Shown piece after piece: positions 40,021 through 52,529 of a stretch of DNA of 64,000 nucleotides. This DNA is from Apostichopus japonicus (Eukaryota; Echinodermata; Holothuroidea; Aspidochirotida; Stichopodidae). How positions within the stretch are numbered: the first letter of the stretch is position 1; each line of letters opens with the position of its first letter. The stretch spans positions 14,901,501-14,965,500 of the forward strand of contig NC_092568.1 in the NCBI RefSeq assembly GCF_037975245.1. Reading direction: 5' to 3'. Both the position numbers and the translations under genes were made by a program. The notes beneath the pieces are model-generated. The model had not been told where the DNA came from and ran no database searches. It saw only the letters and a program-made list of their open reading frames with translations.

Positions 40021-42162
40021 CACCTCTATCAAATATTACATTTGATTTAAAGAAAATTAAAAATAATAAACATAAAATCACACTCGTTTGATTTTCCACT
40101 TTTTTATTTATATATTTGCACCTCATATCGCATCGTAAACGTTTATTTGTTATTTTTACACTTATACAAAAATTATGTAAATGAACGAAATACCACTTCT
40201 AATGAGTAAATACATCTAAATGCAACTCAATATTGCTTTACATCATAGTGTTGAATATTCAGCTTTTTGAATACAAAGTTTAAACCTCGAGAAGCCATTT
40301 TCCTTTTCAAATTTCAAAACATGCATTATTGTCCGGAGAATGTTTTTTGATGCCCAAATATTACTCTACTTACATTGTGGCAATTATATACACAAGCAAC
40401 GATTTTAATGCCAGGTGAAAGAAGAAAAAAAAAACAAGTAAATATGGAATGTTTCTATTTTTAGTTACTAATTTGCAAATCAAAACCTCTGAAACCAGCT
40501 ACCCACTTGAAGTAACTTAACATATCAGCAGTTAAATTGAACCAAACAAATTTATGTTTAAAATTCGGTGTGTTTATCCTCAGATGATATAAACGCCTAG
40601 GCACTTCTTCCATGATGGTTATCGGCCCCTCGACCCCCCCCCCTCCACCCAGGCCCGGAAACGGTACCAGCCTCTTTTATGTGGAACGAACTTGACACAG
40701 AACACCACTTCCTGCCTCATTTCGTAGCACGCTTAATATGTTGTTGCTACTTTAAATTTTATTGTAATTAACATATGTTTTGATATAAAATGCAATGATA
40801 GCCCAAACAAGATCTCTAATTTTTTTACCCGGAAAGTCTGGAATTAGCCATGCATGAATAATAAAAGACAAACGTAAAAGTACAACAACATTTCGACAAA
40901 TTATTAGGCCTATGCTCTATAGGTATGTCTTATTTTAAAATATGATTTACTAAATGATTCATTAACAATTAATAGAATCATGCTTTTTTCTTGGCTTTTG
41001 TTTCCTGAAAATATTTTAAGGATAACTTAATCCTTAACATTTAATCCCTTGATGGAATATATTGGCTGTGAAGGGAAATTTTAAAAAAATGCTTCCATTT
41101 AAGCAAATGACTAACAAGAAAATAATAATTAATCTGACATCTATTATTATGGGCATATTCTTTCTTCCTTGTTGCATTTATCTCAGGTAGGATTTCTTTT
41201 TAAAGGTATCATGTTATTACACCAAATGTTAAATTAGAGATGACTCTTCTTTATTATACAAAATCGTCAACTGCAACTTGTTTGTATCCGAAACAACGGC
41301 GTTTGCTGTTTGTTCCTGGTGCCTCATTAATCAACAAATGCTCAGGACAGGATTATCCACGTGCAACTGGGGCACGAGTTTAAACGTTGGGTAAAAAATT
41401 CAAAGAAATATTGTTATAACGTTACATTATTCTACGTTGTATATGGTACAAAAAGTTCAAAGAAGTCAAGCGAAATGGACTTCGATATGCAGTCTTTACG
41501 CTGTTGATCAATGACTGTTTTTATGTGATGTTTTAATGTACGTATCATAACCACCGTGGGCAAATAGATCTCTTTTGTGAGCTATACATCCGGCGTTATC
41601 CGGTACCAATGTATCTCTATTGGGGCTCCAATAAACTGTTTGCCACGGGCCTCCCACAAGCTTAATCCGGCACATCAAACAATGACCATTTTCACCATTT
41701 GGAGGGGGGTCATACCTTCATTGTTATTGTTCAGCCTAATTAACAGCCCAAGTTGGGGCGTCAGTCGGTACGCATTTTAAAGATACGTCTCCTTTCCTAA
41801 CGGTGGGTATCCTTTTTTCTGGACTTTTCGCTAAGGAGAACGTCCTTATTGAATGAGTCCAGCCTAATTTTGTTCAGTCTTTCCGACTCCCAAGTGAACT
41901 CCTGCACTACGGTACCCTAGCTCGTTCACTCTCCATGTCAGATTCCTCGGATGACATATACTCAGTTGACATCACTGTACGGTCTGTCTTTTCTCTCCTC
42001 TGACCAGTCTATGTTCTTCATTGCGCTCAATCTACACTGAAGTTTCTGTAAACAAAGACACAAGAATAAGTATGAATTAGACATATATAAAGATCAGTTG
42101 GCATATAGTTTACTTTTGTCGAAAAATATACTAGCTCCAACTGTCAATATCTCCATATCCCG
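40021..42162. other. G1 interior without recognisable gene
   Basis: AT-rich. No transposase motif or splice structure recognised. A C-rich run lies at 40634-40650. Confidence 0.5.
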
Positions 42163-42471
42163 TTGAAAAATGTGGAGGCGCGGAAGTATCATTCCGCCCC
42201 CCACCCCCCGCTTCGCAAGTCAGAAAAACCCCTTTTTCATTTCCAAATGAGAAAAAACAATCTCATTTGGAGCACCAAATTGCATCTAAGGCCAGGTGAA
42301 AATACAAAATTAAGTTTACAAAATGGGGTGGGTGTTGAAGTCTGCTTTATTGCACCAAATTGCATCTGAGGCCACCTGGAAATGCAAAAACTCCCCTTAG
42401 ACCCCTCCCCCGGGCCGGCCATCAGTCTTTAACCCCCCCTACTCAAATGTACCTTCCTACGCCACTGTATG
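42163..42471. mobile_element. Possible hAT-like MITE remnant
   Basis: The right end read inward starts CAGTGGCGTAGGAAGG, a common hAT-type terminus. The left end (GTGGAGGCGCGGAAG near 42170) is only roughly similar. Inside, CACCAAATTGCATCT occurs twice (42270 and 42353), about 83 bases apart. No clear target duplication was found. Confidence 0.35.
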
Positions 42472-42933
42472 TTTCAACGGTTTACAAAGCAGATTTGTTT
42501 ATGGGTTGGGGAGGTAGGGGTACGTGGTCGGGAGACGTTCACCATCACAAGGTTAGAACGTGAATGTATCAATAACAGTATACCCTGGCAAATTGTGCAT
42601 GAAACATTTTACAGATATCTAAAAGGAGATTATTATATTATTTCTCTCACTGTCATATTTTAACTCTTTTAATTTATCGTTTTTAAAGGAGCTAATGCCT
42701 ATACAGGTCTAGGGTTTATATAACGGTGACTTTTAGTGATTGGAAAATTACATTAATAAGTCTTGGCCTAGTGTTACGTACCGAACAATCCAGTAGCACA
42801 GAGAACTTCGTTTTCGTTTTCTTTCGAAAAAAAGTTGTTCCTTCTCAGCCAGTAGTGCTCGGAGTGCCTTTAATTCATCCTTCAAATGTTTGCACCGAGC
42901 TTTCTGTCACAACATGTGCATACTGCTGCGGTA

Positions 42934-42972
42934 GTTCCAACCAGGGAGTTGTTAACAACTCCCTGTTCCAAC
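42934..42972. mobile_element. 24-bp palindrome with 8-bp direct repeats (micro-hAT)
   Basis: CAGGGAGTTGTT and its exact inverse form a perfect 24-bp palindrome at 42942-42965. GTTCCAAC stands on both sides (42934-42941 and 42965-42972, the last G of the palindrome being shared). An 8-bp duplication and a CAGGG terminus are the marks of hAT insertion. Confidence 0.6.
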
Positions 42973-45398
42973 TGTCGCTGCTTCTAAATGTTTTTTCTTT
43001 TTCCAATACACGTATGACATTTTCCTGCGGAACATCATTAAAAACCAGCGACGGATCGAATTAAAAGTGTACTTTTATAAACTGGCAACCTTGCTTCCAC
43101 GGAGCTTTCTGTTACTTCTGCAATAAACCACGGGAGCCGGAATCGTCCATTTTGAATGCTCTTTGCAATGTAGAACTCGATTGAGGATCAAGTGCGGTGT
43201 GAAACCAACGTGTTGCTACTTGTGATACCGCCTTTTACTGATTTCAAATTGCCCGCTTTCTAGTAAGCCCAGGCTGTTACGTAATTAACTATACTGAATA
43301 CATTATTGTTACTAACCAACTGGAGTAGCCAACCAGTGAACTGCAAAGTGACAGACAGTAAACTTTATCATTGTGATGTGACCGGAAATTTCACTTGCTT
43401 ATCTGGAAATGGTATTTATAGTAAGTGAGCAGTATACTTTTCTGTTTCGTACATATATTGCGGTGGGTATTTGTGCGTTTCATCGCTTTACGTGGATGAT
43501 ATAGGCCTTGAATATACTTCTTCGAATATCACTTGGCGGCATATTGAGAGAAATCGGCAGAGCAAAAAACGGACTGTTGAAATCTATCTAGACTAATCTA
43601 TGCAAAAGGATATGGACAATGGGAATCGTAAGAGGAGCATTTTAAACGGGGTGAGGGGAGGGGAGGGGAGGGGGAGGGGGAGGGGGGCAGGGGGAGGGGC
43701 AGGAGGCATGTGGTAGGAGGTTGGAGGTTGGAAAAAGTTTCGCACAAAATTTAAGCAAAAATTACTTAAATCTCAAATATGGATTTGCGCCGCTATGACC
43801 GACAAAGTTTAGCCGAGGTTTTTGAAGCCTGACACTGAGAACCGATTGTTCGATATCCCAGTTCCGAGGCTTGTGCCCCCCCCCCCACCCACCCACCCTG
43901 TCCCCGTTTTTAAATAAATGCCCTAAATAGCTATTCTGGACCCGGCCATTTCTAAAGCCGCAAAAACGGCATCACCAAAGAACCGGCTAATTATATTTTA
44001 ATTTCTATCTCAGGACTAAACTCGGAGGGGGTACATATAGTTGGATAGAAGGAGACATCCACAAATATCCAAAATATGACTCATTTGTAATATTAGATGA
44101 ATTCTACGACCATTCTGGATCGGTTTAGGGGAAAATGTTGTATCCATGAGACGTCAATGTGTTCCTCGATCACCTAACTTTCCAATTAAAATTAACGGAT
44201 TACATTCTATAACAAAGGCATATGCAATTAAACAGGTTCATAATAAAATTAAGAACGATTCTTTGCATTAACAGTTAAGTTTACCACACATTGGGGAACC
44301 TGACGAGGGGGGGGGGGTGCGAGTGGGTGGGGTGCACCACATGGTTTTATTGGGTCCCCAATATAGCGTTAAAGGAGGTCTAATTAAAGTACCCTAATTA
44401 TTGTAAATGCTCATTTAAACGTCGCGGGTTCTCGGAAGCTAACTTGGCGAAAACAGGAAAGGGAAAACTCGATTGGATTTCAAGTGACAAAAATTGTGCG
44501 ATGCTATGTACTCAGTGTGAATCCTCCTTTTTGTTTTTTGTCTTGTCTTCGAAAAGTCTTCAACGCAAAGCGATTCTTTTCACATATCAGTTCATGGAAA
44601 CTGCAATTATTATATTATCATTATGTTCTACTAGTCCATAAATTTGTTAGTACAATCATGGAGGTAAAAACCTCCATCATACAATGGTACAATGTCCTTT
44701 TACGCTTCTGTAGCTCCGTAGTTAGCATCCAACATTGATATTTCCGAATTCTACGGTCCAGCAACAATAGGCAGCTAAATTCAAATCTGTATGGAAGCCG
44801 TGAACTGCCGCTTCTAAAACTTGTTGACGATCTCGTGAACTTATGTTAAAGTCGGAGGAAACTGAATATAGCAGTTTGTCGATCATTTAACCATGCATGA
44901 CTCAGTGATCATATAGAAGCTGGAATCTTACAATAAACAATTAAACAATGTGAAGCGTGTCACAGTGACAATAGCATTTGATATTTACATGTTATTCAGT
45001 ATATCACGCCTTTTTGACAGTAATCACAAACACATTCTTGCTATATTTTTCAGAGACCCACGAGTTATCATTTTAAAAGGTTTGAAATTCTGACACTCTT
45101 CAAAATGCGGCAGTATTTAATTTTAAATTTTATTCAGTTCCATATCAACAGCCTAATGATATAGCTACATTCCATTTTTGACATTCAACATATTAAACAT
45201 CACTTGTGTATTTAACGTTACTTGATAGAGACGTAGTTTGCAATAATTTTCAGGAAAATTCGTTTCATATATATAACTATTGGAGAATAAAACCATTACC
45301 TTGATCCGGCATATGCATATGGATTTCGCTGTGTGTACTACGTACTGTAATGTAGGTGCTTTATTTTTGCCTTTATACGGCACTTATGTATGTTTATT

Positions 45399-45400
<2 letters not shown>
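42973..45400. other. G1 interior, no clear gene
   Basis: No recognised domain. The minus strand from about 43060 to 42790 has coiled-coil-like coding character (ENVIRVLEKEKTF, then in another frame LKDELKALRALLAEKEQL) and contains the palindrome insertion at 42942. It might be a decayed exon. Poly-G/C runs lie near 43875 and 44307. Confidence 0.4.
43620..43720. repeat. G-rich (GGGGA)n tract
   Basis: Purine-rich run with many GGGG blocks (about 43650-43710); strong G-quadruplex potential. Confidence 0.85.

Positions 45401-45466
<66 letters not shown>
45401..45466. repeat. (TA)n tail of SINE copy 1
   Basis: About 33 TA units directly at the 3' end of the minus-strand SINE at 45467-45630. Confidence 0.95.
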
Positions 45467-45470
<4 letters not shown>

Positions 45471-45630
45471 ATCGTAATGAGTTTGTAAATCAAGAACAGT
45501 GAAACAAACTTTCAGCCTCCACCAGGATTCGAGCCACGGGCCTCTCGCTCTGTACGCGGACACCCTAACCACTAGGCTATATGGACGCTGATTGTATGAT
45601 GTCCAGAGGTTCGAACCGGCAAGGAAAGTC
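45467..45630 (-). mobile_element. tRNA-derived SINE, copy 1, with (TA)n tail
   Basis: The minus strand carries TAGCCTAGTGGTTAGGG (A-box type) and GTGGCTCGAATCCTGG (B-box type, one change from consensus), then a body ending CATTACGATTTTCAT before the (TA)n. It is homologous along its length to 57341-57502. Homology extends upstream of the tRNA part, including GGTTCGAACCTCTGGA. Confidence 0.8.
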
Positions 45631-45939
45631 TATATGTTTGGGACTTGCTATTCTGTTTATTTAAGACTTGCATGTGTCTCAAGCATGAATGTATTACGGT
45701 ACCCTCACAGGATAATACTTCCGTGTCTCAGGTATGCATTTCTTTAATGGAATTATATAACGGACACAGGACAATCTTAGCTATTATATATTTGCATATA
45801 GGTGCGTGATTTTTACAAACACCACACGTGCATATGCCAATTTTTTGGCATATTATGCTTATTTTCTCAAGCGATATAAATTATTTTCGACATTTCCGTA
45901 AAAACTAAACAGTAATGAACGTCGTTTACGTATTATACA

Positions 45940-46090
45940 CAGGGACGTAGCTAAGGCCTGATGATTGAGAGTGGGTAGGGGGGGGGGGAGATGTAGTGGC
46001 TGAAATTCCAACTGGATGGGATTTGGAGCCAGAAAATTCCGACTGCTGCCTTGTAACCCGCAGCCCCCCCCCCCACACCCTACTCGTCAA
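45940..46090. other. hAT-like terminus and homopolymer runs
   Basis: CAGGGACGTAGCTAAGG at 45941 resembles one hAT-type end, but no partner end was found. G and C homopolymer runs lie nearby (45980, 46070), and a short (CAGT)n run is at 46098-46125. Confidence 0.35.
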
Positions 46091-46439
46091 CGATACAGTC
46101 AGTGTCAGTCAGTCAGTCAGTCAGACACTCCATCTTTCGCGACTGCACTTTTGTTTTTTTCGGTACATTTGTACCACTGGCCCTCACTTCACAAATTTAT
46201 TAATCACTCTGGTTAGCGAGTAAGCAATGAGTATAAGTTATCTGCTTGATAGGCTACATAGACTACCAACTAAAAAAGCTATGTTAATGTAACAAAGGGG
46301 AAAACTTTTCTTTTTCAACAAATTATATTCGACGACATAGCGAACTACCCCAAAATACAGTGCTTTTTCCTAGCGCGCTTAATATTATTTTCTTGGGGGG
46401 GGGGGGTGGCTATTTATCACTCACATGAAAAAATTAAAT

Positions 46440-46790
46440 TGTTCACTTCATTCCAACTGAGCATTGGGAATGAAGTGAACAGTTAAACATTTTGCAGAAA
46501 AATGTTGAGTTGACGAGATACGATAAGTTGCCAATTAAACATTTTGCAGACAATTTTACAATTGCTCAATTGGGATGAAGTGAACAATTGAACATTTTGC
46601 CAAAAACATGTCCAATTAACGAGATAAGATAAGTAGTCAATTGAACATTTTGCAGAAAGTTTTTCAATTGCTCAGATGGAATGAAGTGAACAAGTGAACA
46701 ATTTGCAGCAAAATGTCCAATACACGAGATATGATAAGTTGTCAATTAAACATTTTTCAAAAATTGTTCAATTGCTCAGTTTAAGCAACT
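46440..46790. repeat. ~106-bp tandem repeat, about 3.3 units
   Basis: Units contain GAATGAAGTGAACA, AACATTTTGCAGAAA, ACGAGATAAGATAAGT and TTCAATTGCTCA in the same order. GAAGTGAACA recurs near 46475, 46578 and 46683. Confidence 0.88.
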
Positions 46791-47048
46791 AAGCAATCCA
46801 ACATTTTTCTGTTTTTTTTTGGATAAGATTTTATCTTGTTATTTTAACAATTTACTGAAAAATTTCACTTTATGGGCAAAGTTTTTCTTATGTTGATGGC
46901 CATTTTAAGCTTCCGTAGAATAGCATTGAGCGTTTTAATTGTATACGTTGTACAGTAGTTTATTAGGCATTTTTTTTAGAGTATTCAAAACCACACGAAG
47001 TTTTGTATGGTGGAGTATAAGAACCGCGAGATACAATTTCTTAATATG

Positions 47049-47964
47049 CAGGGTTCTGCCGCTGCCGGTCGGCGCCGGTCGGGCCCGACCAGCACGCTGA
47101 ATTACCGATCGCCACAATCTGCCTGAGTGACTTTTCCGACCGGCACTTATTTTCGATAGGAACTCCAAACAACAGCTCCATAGCCGGAGGATCGAACGTA
47201 CAGAAACAATCTGTTTGAGACTAGGGGAAATCCAGTTCATAATTGTTCAAAATATCCAACACATCACAGTGTCATACTTAGTAAAAATTACCAGAGTTCC
47301 GCATTCCAGACCAATGACTGTTTTCCGTTTCCAACTCCCGATCGCACTTTTGATAAATGAAGCTGATTAAAACCAAAGTCAGAAACAGAATGGTGGAGCA
47401 GACACTTGATGCTATTCTTAGGGTTGTGATAGAAGGTCCTCCCCTGGATAAATTCCCTGTCAGAAGGGCAGTGCAACTCTGGGCTAGGAAGAAGAATCGA
47501 AGACTCACACACTGCGTCTGCTGAGTGGTCAGAGTCGGCAGTCACTGCTGTAATTATGTGATATCTTTTCATTGGACCGATTTCATAGGCCCGATGTTGA
47601 ATAAATGAGAGAGAATACATAATTCATTATGATTCGTCTTTATTTCGGAGTGGACTCTCACTCACTGTCCATCTTAAATTATCATCTCAGCCTGAATGAT
47701 TTATTTAATAGGCACTACCGGCTGGTCTGTATTCTGATGCTCCAGATATTTGTCCTAACTTTTATCATTAATTATGAAAAATTCCAGACATGAGATCTCA
47801 TTTCAAAGCTGTCTACATGTGGCTCAGAATACTCGGGAAGGGCCGTTTCCGGCCATCTGGGGGTTTCCAAAAGCAAAATTTTCTTGTTCGCTCCGCGCCA
47901 GCCGATGGTGGCGCTCCGCTTAGATAGTCCTGCCGGCACTCAATCCACCCTGGGCAGAACCCTG
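47049..47964. mobile_element. hAT-like non-autonomous element (0.9 kb)
   Basis: Inverted ends CAGGGTTCTGCC (left) and GGGCAGAACCCTG (right), matching for 12 of 13 bases. AATATG flanks both sides, part of an 8-bp duplication that has drifted. No transposase is recognised inside; the small internal frames are not convincing genes. Confidence 0.7.
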
Positions 47965-48349
47965 AATATGACAAGGAAAACGTGGTAAATATGACTGATT
48001 AAAGGTCAAGTTTGACCGAAAATTGTAGGTCACTCACAAATAGCAAGAATTTATGAAAAATAGAGTGCGACAGTCGGAAAAATTAGAGTGCCACAGTCGG
48101 AAATTCCGTACTCATAAGCGTACGTATACAATTTTAATCTAAGGCTGATGGGTACACTTTCTTCCTCGTTATGATCCCCCACTATAATTTTCAGTTGATA
48201 TATGTAATCAACATATTATATTAAATTAAAAGTAAGTATAGGTATCATCAACCTATATATGAAATTGATCGCAGAGTCAATCAGGCGTAATAGATTTAGG
48301 GAGGGGAAATTGATTGAAGGGTGAGGGGCTTCGAGTTCAAATACGTATA

Positions 48350-48600
48350 CTCATCAAAAGTAGTCTGTAATGGCCCCAAATTACGGCATGCTGTAATTGC
48401 TGGAAGTTTTCAAAAAAGTCCTTTCCTGAAGGTGTTCACTCTCCATATTGCTCGCTGACATTATAAACACACACAACAAGATGACTAAATTTCCCAGTTA
48501 GGTAAATTTCCTCCAAGGTGGTTAATAAAACAGTTTAAGAATTTTAACATAAGGTGACCATATTTTAATATGTAGCATATATGGGACCAATAAATCATAC
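48350..48600 (+). repeat. Dispersed repeat family, copy 1
   Basis: Contains CTGTAATTGCTGGAAG, CTTTCCTGAAGGTGTTC, CTCTCCATATTG and AAGATGACTAAATTTC. A second direct copy is at 50050-50270; inverted copies are near 51180-51420 and 52530-52730. Confidence 0.7.
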
Positions 48601-50690
48601 TTAGTATGATAGTAATATTTAGTAGTGTAGGGTCTACTCGTTTGTATTGGGCTTTAACCTAGTGAAGTTGCATATAACAAGGACGTTTGAACCGAACTGG
48701 AGACCAAAACTTCCCGGTATGTAACACCTTCGAAAAATAAATGAAGAGGCGCGGGAGGGGGGGGGGGGGGTGGGTCGGAAAGAGGATTCAAGAAATTATG
48801 TAATTTATAGGCTTCTTAAATAGTGCAGTTCCTAAAGGGTCTACTCGTTTGTATTGGATTTTAATGCCTTCTAAATCGCTTAATTTTCAAACATGTTCTG
48901 TGAAGACTACTATATTTCAGTCATACTTTCCCAAGCGTGGGCACAATTCCCCTAAGCGTGGGCACAATAAAGTTACTGTCACACATGCATGTTAACCAAT
49001 ATATATGTGTATCTATGTATATGTGTCGGGGGGGGGGGGGGTCGGGGGTCGGAAAGAGGATTCAAGAGAGTATGTAATATATAGGCTTCTTTAATAGTGC
49101 AGTTCCTAAAGGGTCTACTCGTTTGTATTGGGTTTTAATTCCTTCTAAATTGCCTAATTTTCAAACGGTTTCTGTGAAGACTACTATATTTCAGTCATAC
49201 TTTCCCAAGCGTGGGCACAATTCCCCTAAGCGTGGGCACAATAAAGTTACTGTCACAAATGCATGTTAACCAAAATGTGTATATATGTATATGTGTCGGG
49301 GGGGGGGGGTGGGTCGGGGGTCGGAAAGAGGATTCAAGAAAGTATGTAATATATAGGCTTCTTAAATAGTGCAGTTCCTAAAGGGTCTACTCGTTTGTAT
49401 TGGGTTTTAATGCCATCTAAATCGCTTAATTTTCGAACAGTTTCTGTGAAGACTACTATATTTCAGTCATACTTTCCCAAGCGTGGGCACAATTCCCCTA
49501 AGCGTGGGCACAATAAAGTTACTGTCACACATGCATGTTAACCAATATGTATACATGTGTACACATGTATATGTGCCGGGGGGGGGGGGGGTCGGGTGTC
49601 GGAAAGAGGATTCAAGAAAGTATGTAATATATAGGCTTCTTAAATAGTGCAGTTCCTAAAGGGTCTACTCATTTGTATTGGGTTTTAATGCTTTCTAAAT
49701 CGCTTAATTTTCGAACAGTTTCTGTGAAGACTACTATATTTCAGTCATACTTTCCCAAGCGTGGGCACAATTCTCCTAAGCGCGGGCACAATAAAGTTAT
49801 TGTCACACATGCATGTTAACCAATATGTATATGGGTATATATGTATATGTGTCGCGAGGGGGGGGGGGGGGGTGGGTCGGGTGTCGGAAAGAGGATTCTA
49901 ATATAAAGGCTTCTTTAATAGTGCAAAGCGTGGGCACAATAAAGTTACTGTCACACATGCATGTTAACCAATATGTATATGTGTAGTGTATGCGGCTGCG
50001 TACATTATACATATGTTGTCTATGTATATATGTTAATCGTACATATGTCTGTATCTGAGACTGTATCTGTGGACTGTATTGGCCGCAAATTAAGCAACTT
50101 GCAATAATTGCTAGGAATGTTCAAAAAATACTTTCCTTGGAGGTCTTCGCTCTCCAAATTGTTCTCAGACATTCTCAATGAGCACAAAAGGTGACTGAAT
50201 GTCTAGTGAGGTAATTTTTCTTCCAACGAGGTAATATAACCGTTTAAGAATATTGACCAGGGGTGAGGTGACCATTTTTGAATATATGGCATATATGGGC
50301 CAATACAGCATACTTTAATCCTTCTACATAACCTATATTAGTTGCATATAACAAGTTTGAACCTAACTGGACACCCAAACTTCTCCCGTAGCAACGTAAA
50401 CACCTTCGAAAATTAAACGGGTGAGAGAGGGGGGGGGGGGGGGTCGGAGTGTTTGAAAGAGAATATAAGAAAGTATATGATGTATAGGCTTTTGCCTCAC
50501 TTGCATTTTTTTCATGGGGCCTTCTCGTTTGTACATGGTGTAATGCCTTCCAAATTGTTAAATTTAAGAACAGGTTTTATGACAACTAGCCTAATATATT
50601 TCAATCATACTTTCCCAAGCGTGGGCACAATTCCCTAAGCGTGGCACAATACGGATCAAATTTATATATGTGTGTGTATAGTGTACGCGG
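48600..50690. repeat. ~275-bp tandem array with poly-G blocks
   Basis: Poly-G blocks of 9-13 G mark unit starts near 48757, 49029, 49300, 49578, 49860 and 50430. Each full unit continues TCGGAAAGAGGATTCAAG, GGGTCTACTCGTTTGTATTG, then two copies of GCGTGGGCACAAT and ATGCATGTTAACCAA. The unit starting 49860 is internally shortened. Adjacent units are about 90-95 percent alike. Confidence 0.93.
50050..50430 (+). repeat. Dispersed repeat family, copy 2
   Basis: Direct homologue of 48350-48760, including the GTGACCAT, TTGCATATAACAAG and ACACCTTCGAAAA blocks before the next poly-G block. Confidence 0.7.
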
Positions 50691-51179
50691 CTGCGTGCAG
50701 TACACGTTGTCTATGTTAATTTTAATCGTTACGTCTGTATCTAGCCGGTAAGCAATAGGCCCTACCTACAAGTTGTTTTCCATTCTATATATTAATCTTC
50801 GTGGCATTGTTCCACAAATTTTGAGGTGAATGTTTGTAAAACGTTTCCATGTTTGAATTCAGAGTTCAATAACATTATCTACAATAGAAAATTTTCAATA
50901 GAAATGAACGTGGAACACATTTCTGGCGTCAACATGTGTCATTTATTTACACTTGCTTTCTATCGCTGCAACAGAAACATTTGCAGCAATGAATAAGAGA
51001 GGAAAGGGAGAGCAAAATCGTTATTATAAGTTGTCGCATTCCTGCAGTTAAGAGTGCACCGTCTTAACTACAAATTTATAAATATATACTTTGTACCTCG
51101 TAAAAGGTGTTTGGTAAAGTATGTTCTTTACTTTGAATCTTTTACTTGCAATTGTTTAGATTTTACACCCCAATACAAA

Positions 51180-51420
51180 ACCAGTATATCCCGCTCCAAA
51201 GGTTTGCTGTTTTGGCCCCTAATATGCCAGGTATTCAAATATGGTCACCTTTGATACAAAAAAAAAAATATATTGTATTTGTATTAACACCCTTGAGGAA
51301 ATTAACATTCAGTCATTTTATGTCTTTAATTTAGAAAGTAGGAGAACAATTTGGAAAGTAAAGACCTCCTGGAAGGTAATTTTTGTAAACTTCTGGCAGT
51401 TATATATATGCTATAATTTG
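51180..51420 (-). repeat. Dispersed repeat family, inverted copy 3
   Basis: In reverse complement it shows CCTTCCAGGAGGTCTTTACTTTCCAAATTGTTCTC and AAATGACTGAATG in the same order as 50120-50200. Confidence 0.6.
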
Positions 51421-51655
51421 TGGCATATGCAGACTACCTTTCATCCTTTTAGCCACCGACAAATTGCTCAACGGGCAAGTATTAGCTTTGAAGTTATGTT
51501 TTCAGGATCACCGCCCTATAAGTGTGTTATACATGTGCACATAATGGTAGCAGTGTTATACATATGAGCTGTTAATGTTACCCTAAAACTGTGGCTTTCT
51601 AGGCATTAACCCATCATTTCATGCTCACGACACGACCTATAGCCAGATTGTTTAA

Positions 51656-51676
51656 CAGGTGAGTTACAACTCCCTG
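51656..51676. mobile_element. CAGGGAG-type micro-palindrome
   Basis: An imperfect 21-bp hairpin of the same family as 42942-42965 (arms CAGGTGAGTT and AACTCCCTG), flanked by TTTAA on the left and ATTTAA on the right. Confidence 0.4.
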
Positions 51677-51921
51677 ATTTAACTAGTAATTAGCTAGGAA
51701 GCACATTAACGCAGGAGGATCGCCATCCTTTTGGAAATTTTCCAGTTCATATACTCCCTTAATGGGGTATAAGAGAATGTACAGCAAACGCTGATACGTG
51801 TGCGAAAATTATCAAAGGAGAAAACAACCTCCCCGTGTGAAAAGAACACAAAGAACAATAAGAAAGCAGACGTTTAATTCAATAAGAGTATACTATTACT
51901 TTCAAACGTATATACTATCAG

Positions 51922-51946
51922 CAGGGAGTTGTTATGCAACTCCCTG
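51922..51946. mobile_element. CAGGGAG-type micro-palindrome
   Basis: Arms CAGGGAGTTG and CAACTCCCTG around a 5-base centre. Flanks CTATCAG and GTATTAG are only partly alike. Confidence 0.45.
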
Positions 51947-52094
51947 GTATTAGTCAGCCATACATTTCGTACGCTATTCGCGGTCACATTATTAACCCTC
52001 CTGTTGTCATGTTAGCAGCCTTGACCGCGTTTGAAAACAAACGCGTTTTTTCATGCTGGTTTTGCTGTCGTTTGATTGGAGGATGAACAGCGAC

Positions 52095-52130
52095 TGATCA
52101 GGGAGGTCTAAAATATCACCTCCCTGATCA
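52095..52130. repeat. CAGGGAG-type hairpin
   Basis: 13-base arms TGATCAGGGAGGT and ACCTCCCTGATCA around a 10-base loop. Related to the other three, but with a variant arm. Confidence 0.45.
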
Positions 52131-52529
52131 ACAGATGAGGGTTGTTCATTGCGGTTTCACAAATTCTCTACAATAAACCAATTGGATGCACTGTTCTGTT
52201 TGATACAGTATAAGGCAGGCCGTATCGTTTATTTTCATTGTTGTATCTGCATATGCATCAAGAAGCAGATAAACCAAACACGTACCATACTAATCGGACA
52301 TAAATAATAATAATAAATAGTAAAAAACGTCAGGCCAACTTACTTTAACACATAAATAATTATACATAAAAAAGTTAGACAGACAGATGAGGAGACCCGT
52401 GTATGTGTCTTCTCATCTGTTTTCTCATGATTCCAGCGGTAGTGATAAGAATATCGATCAGCCATGCCATTGCGCCAAACTTAATTGCAAGCCATGCACA
52501 TTCACGTTGAAAGATATATGCTGTATTAG

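Noticed and set aside
46340-46800. CRISPR-like array
   Set aside because: The ~106-bp units are diverged head-to-tail repeats without short conserved repeats and unique spacers; eukaryotic minisatellite.
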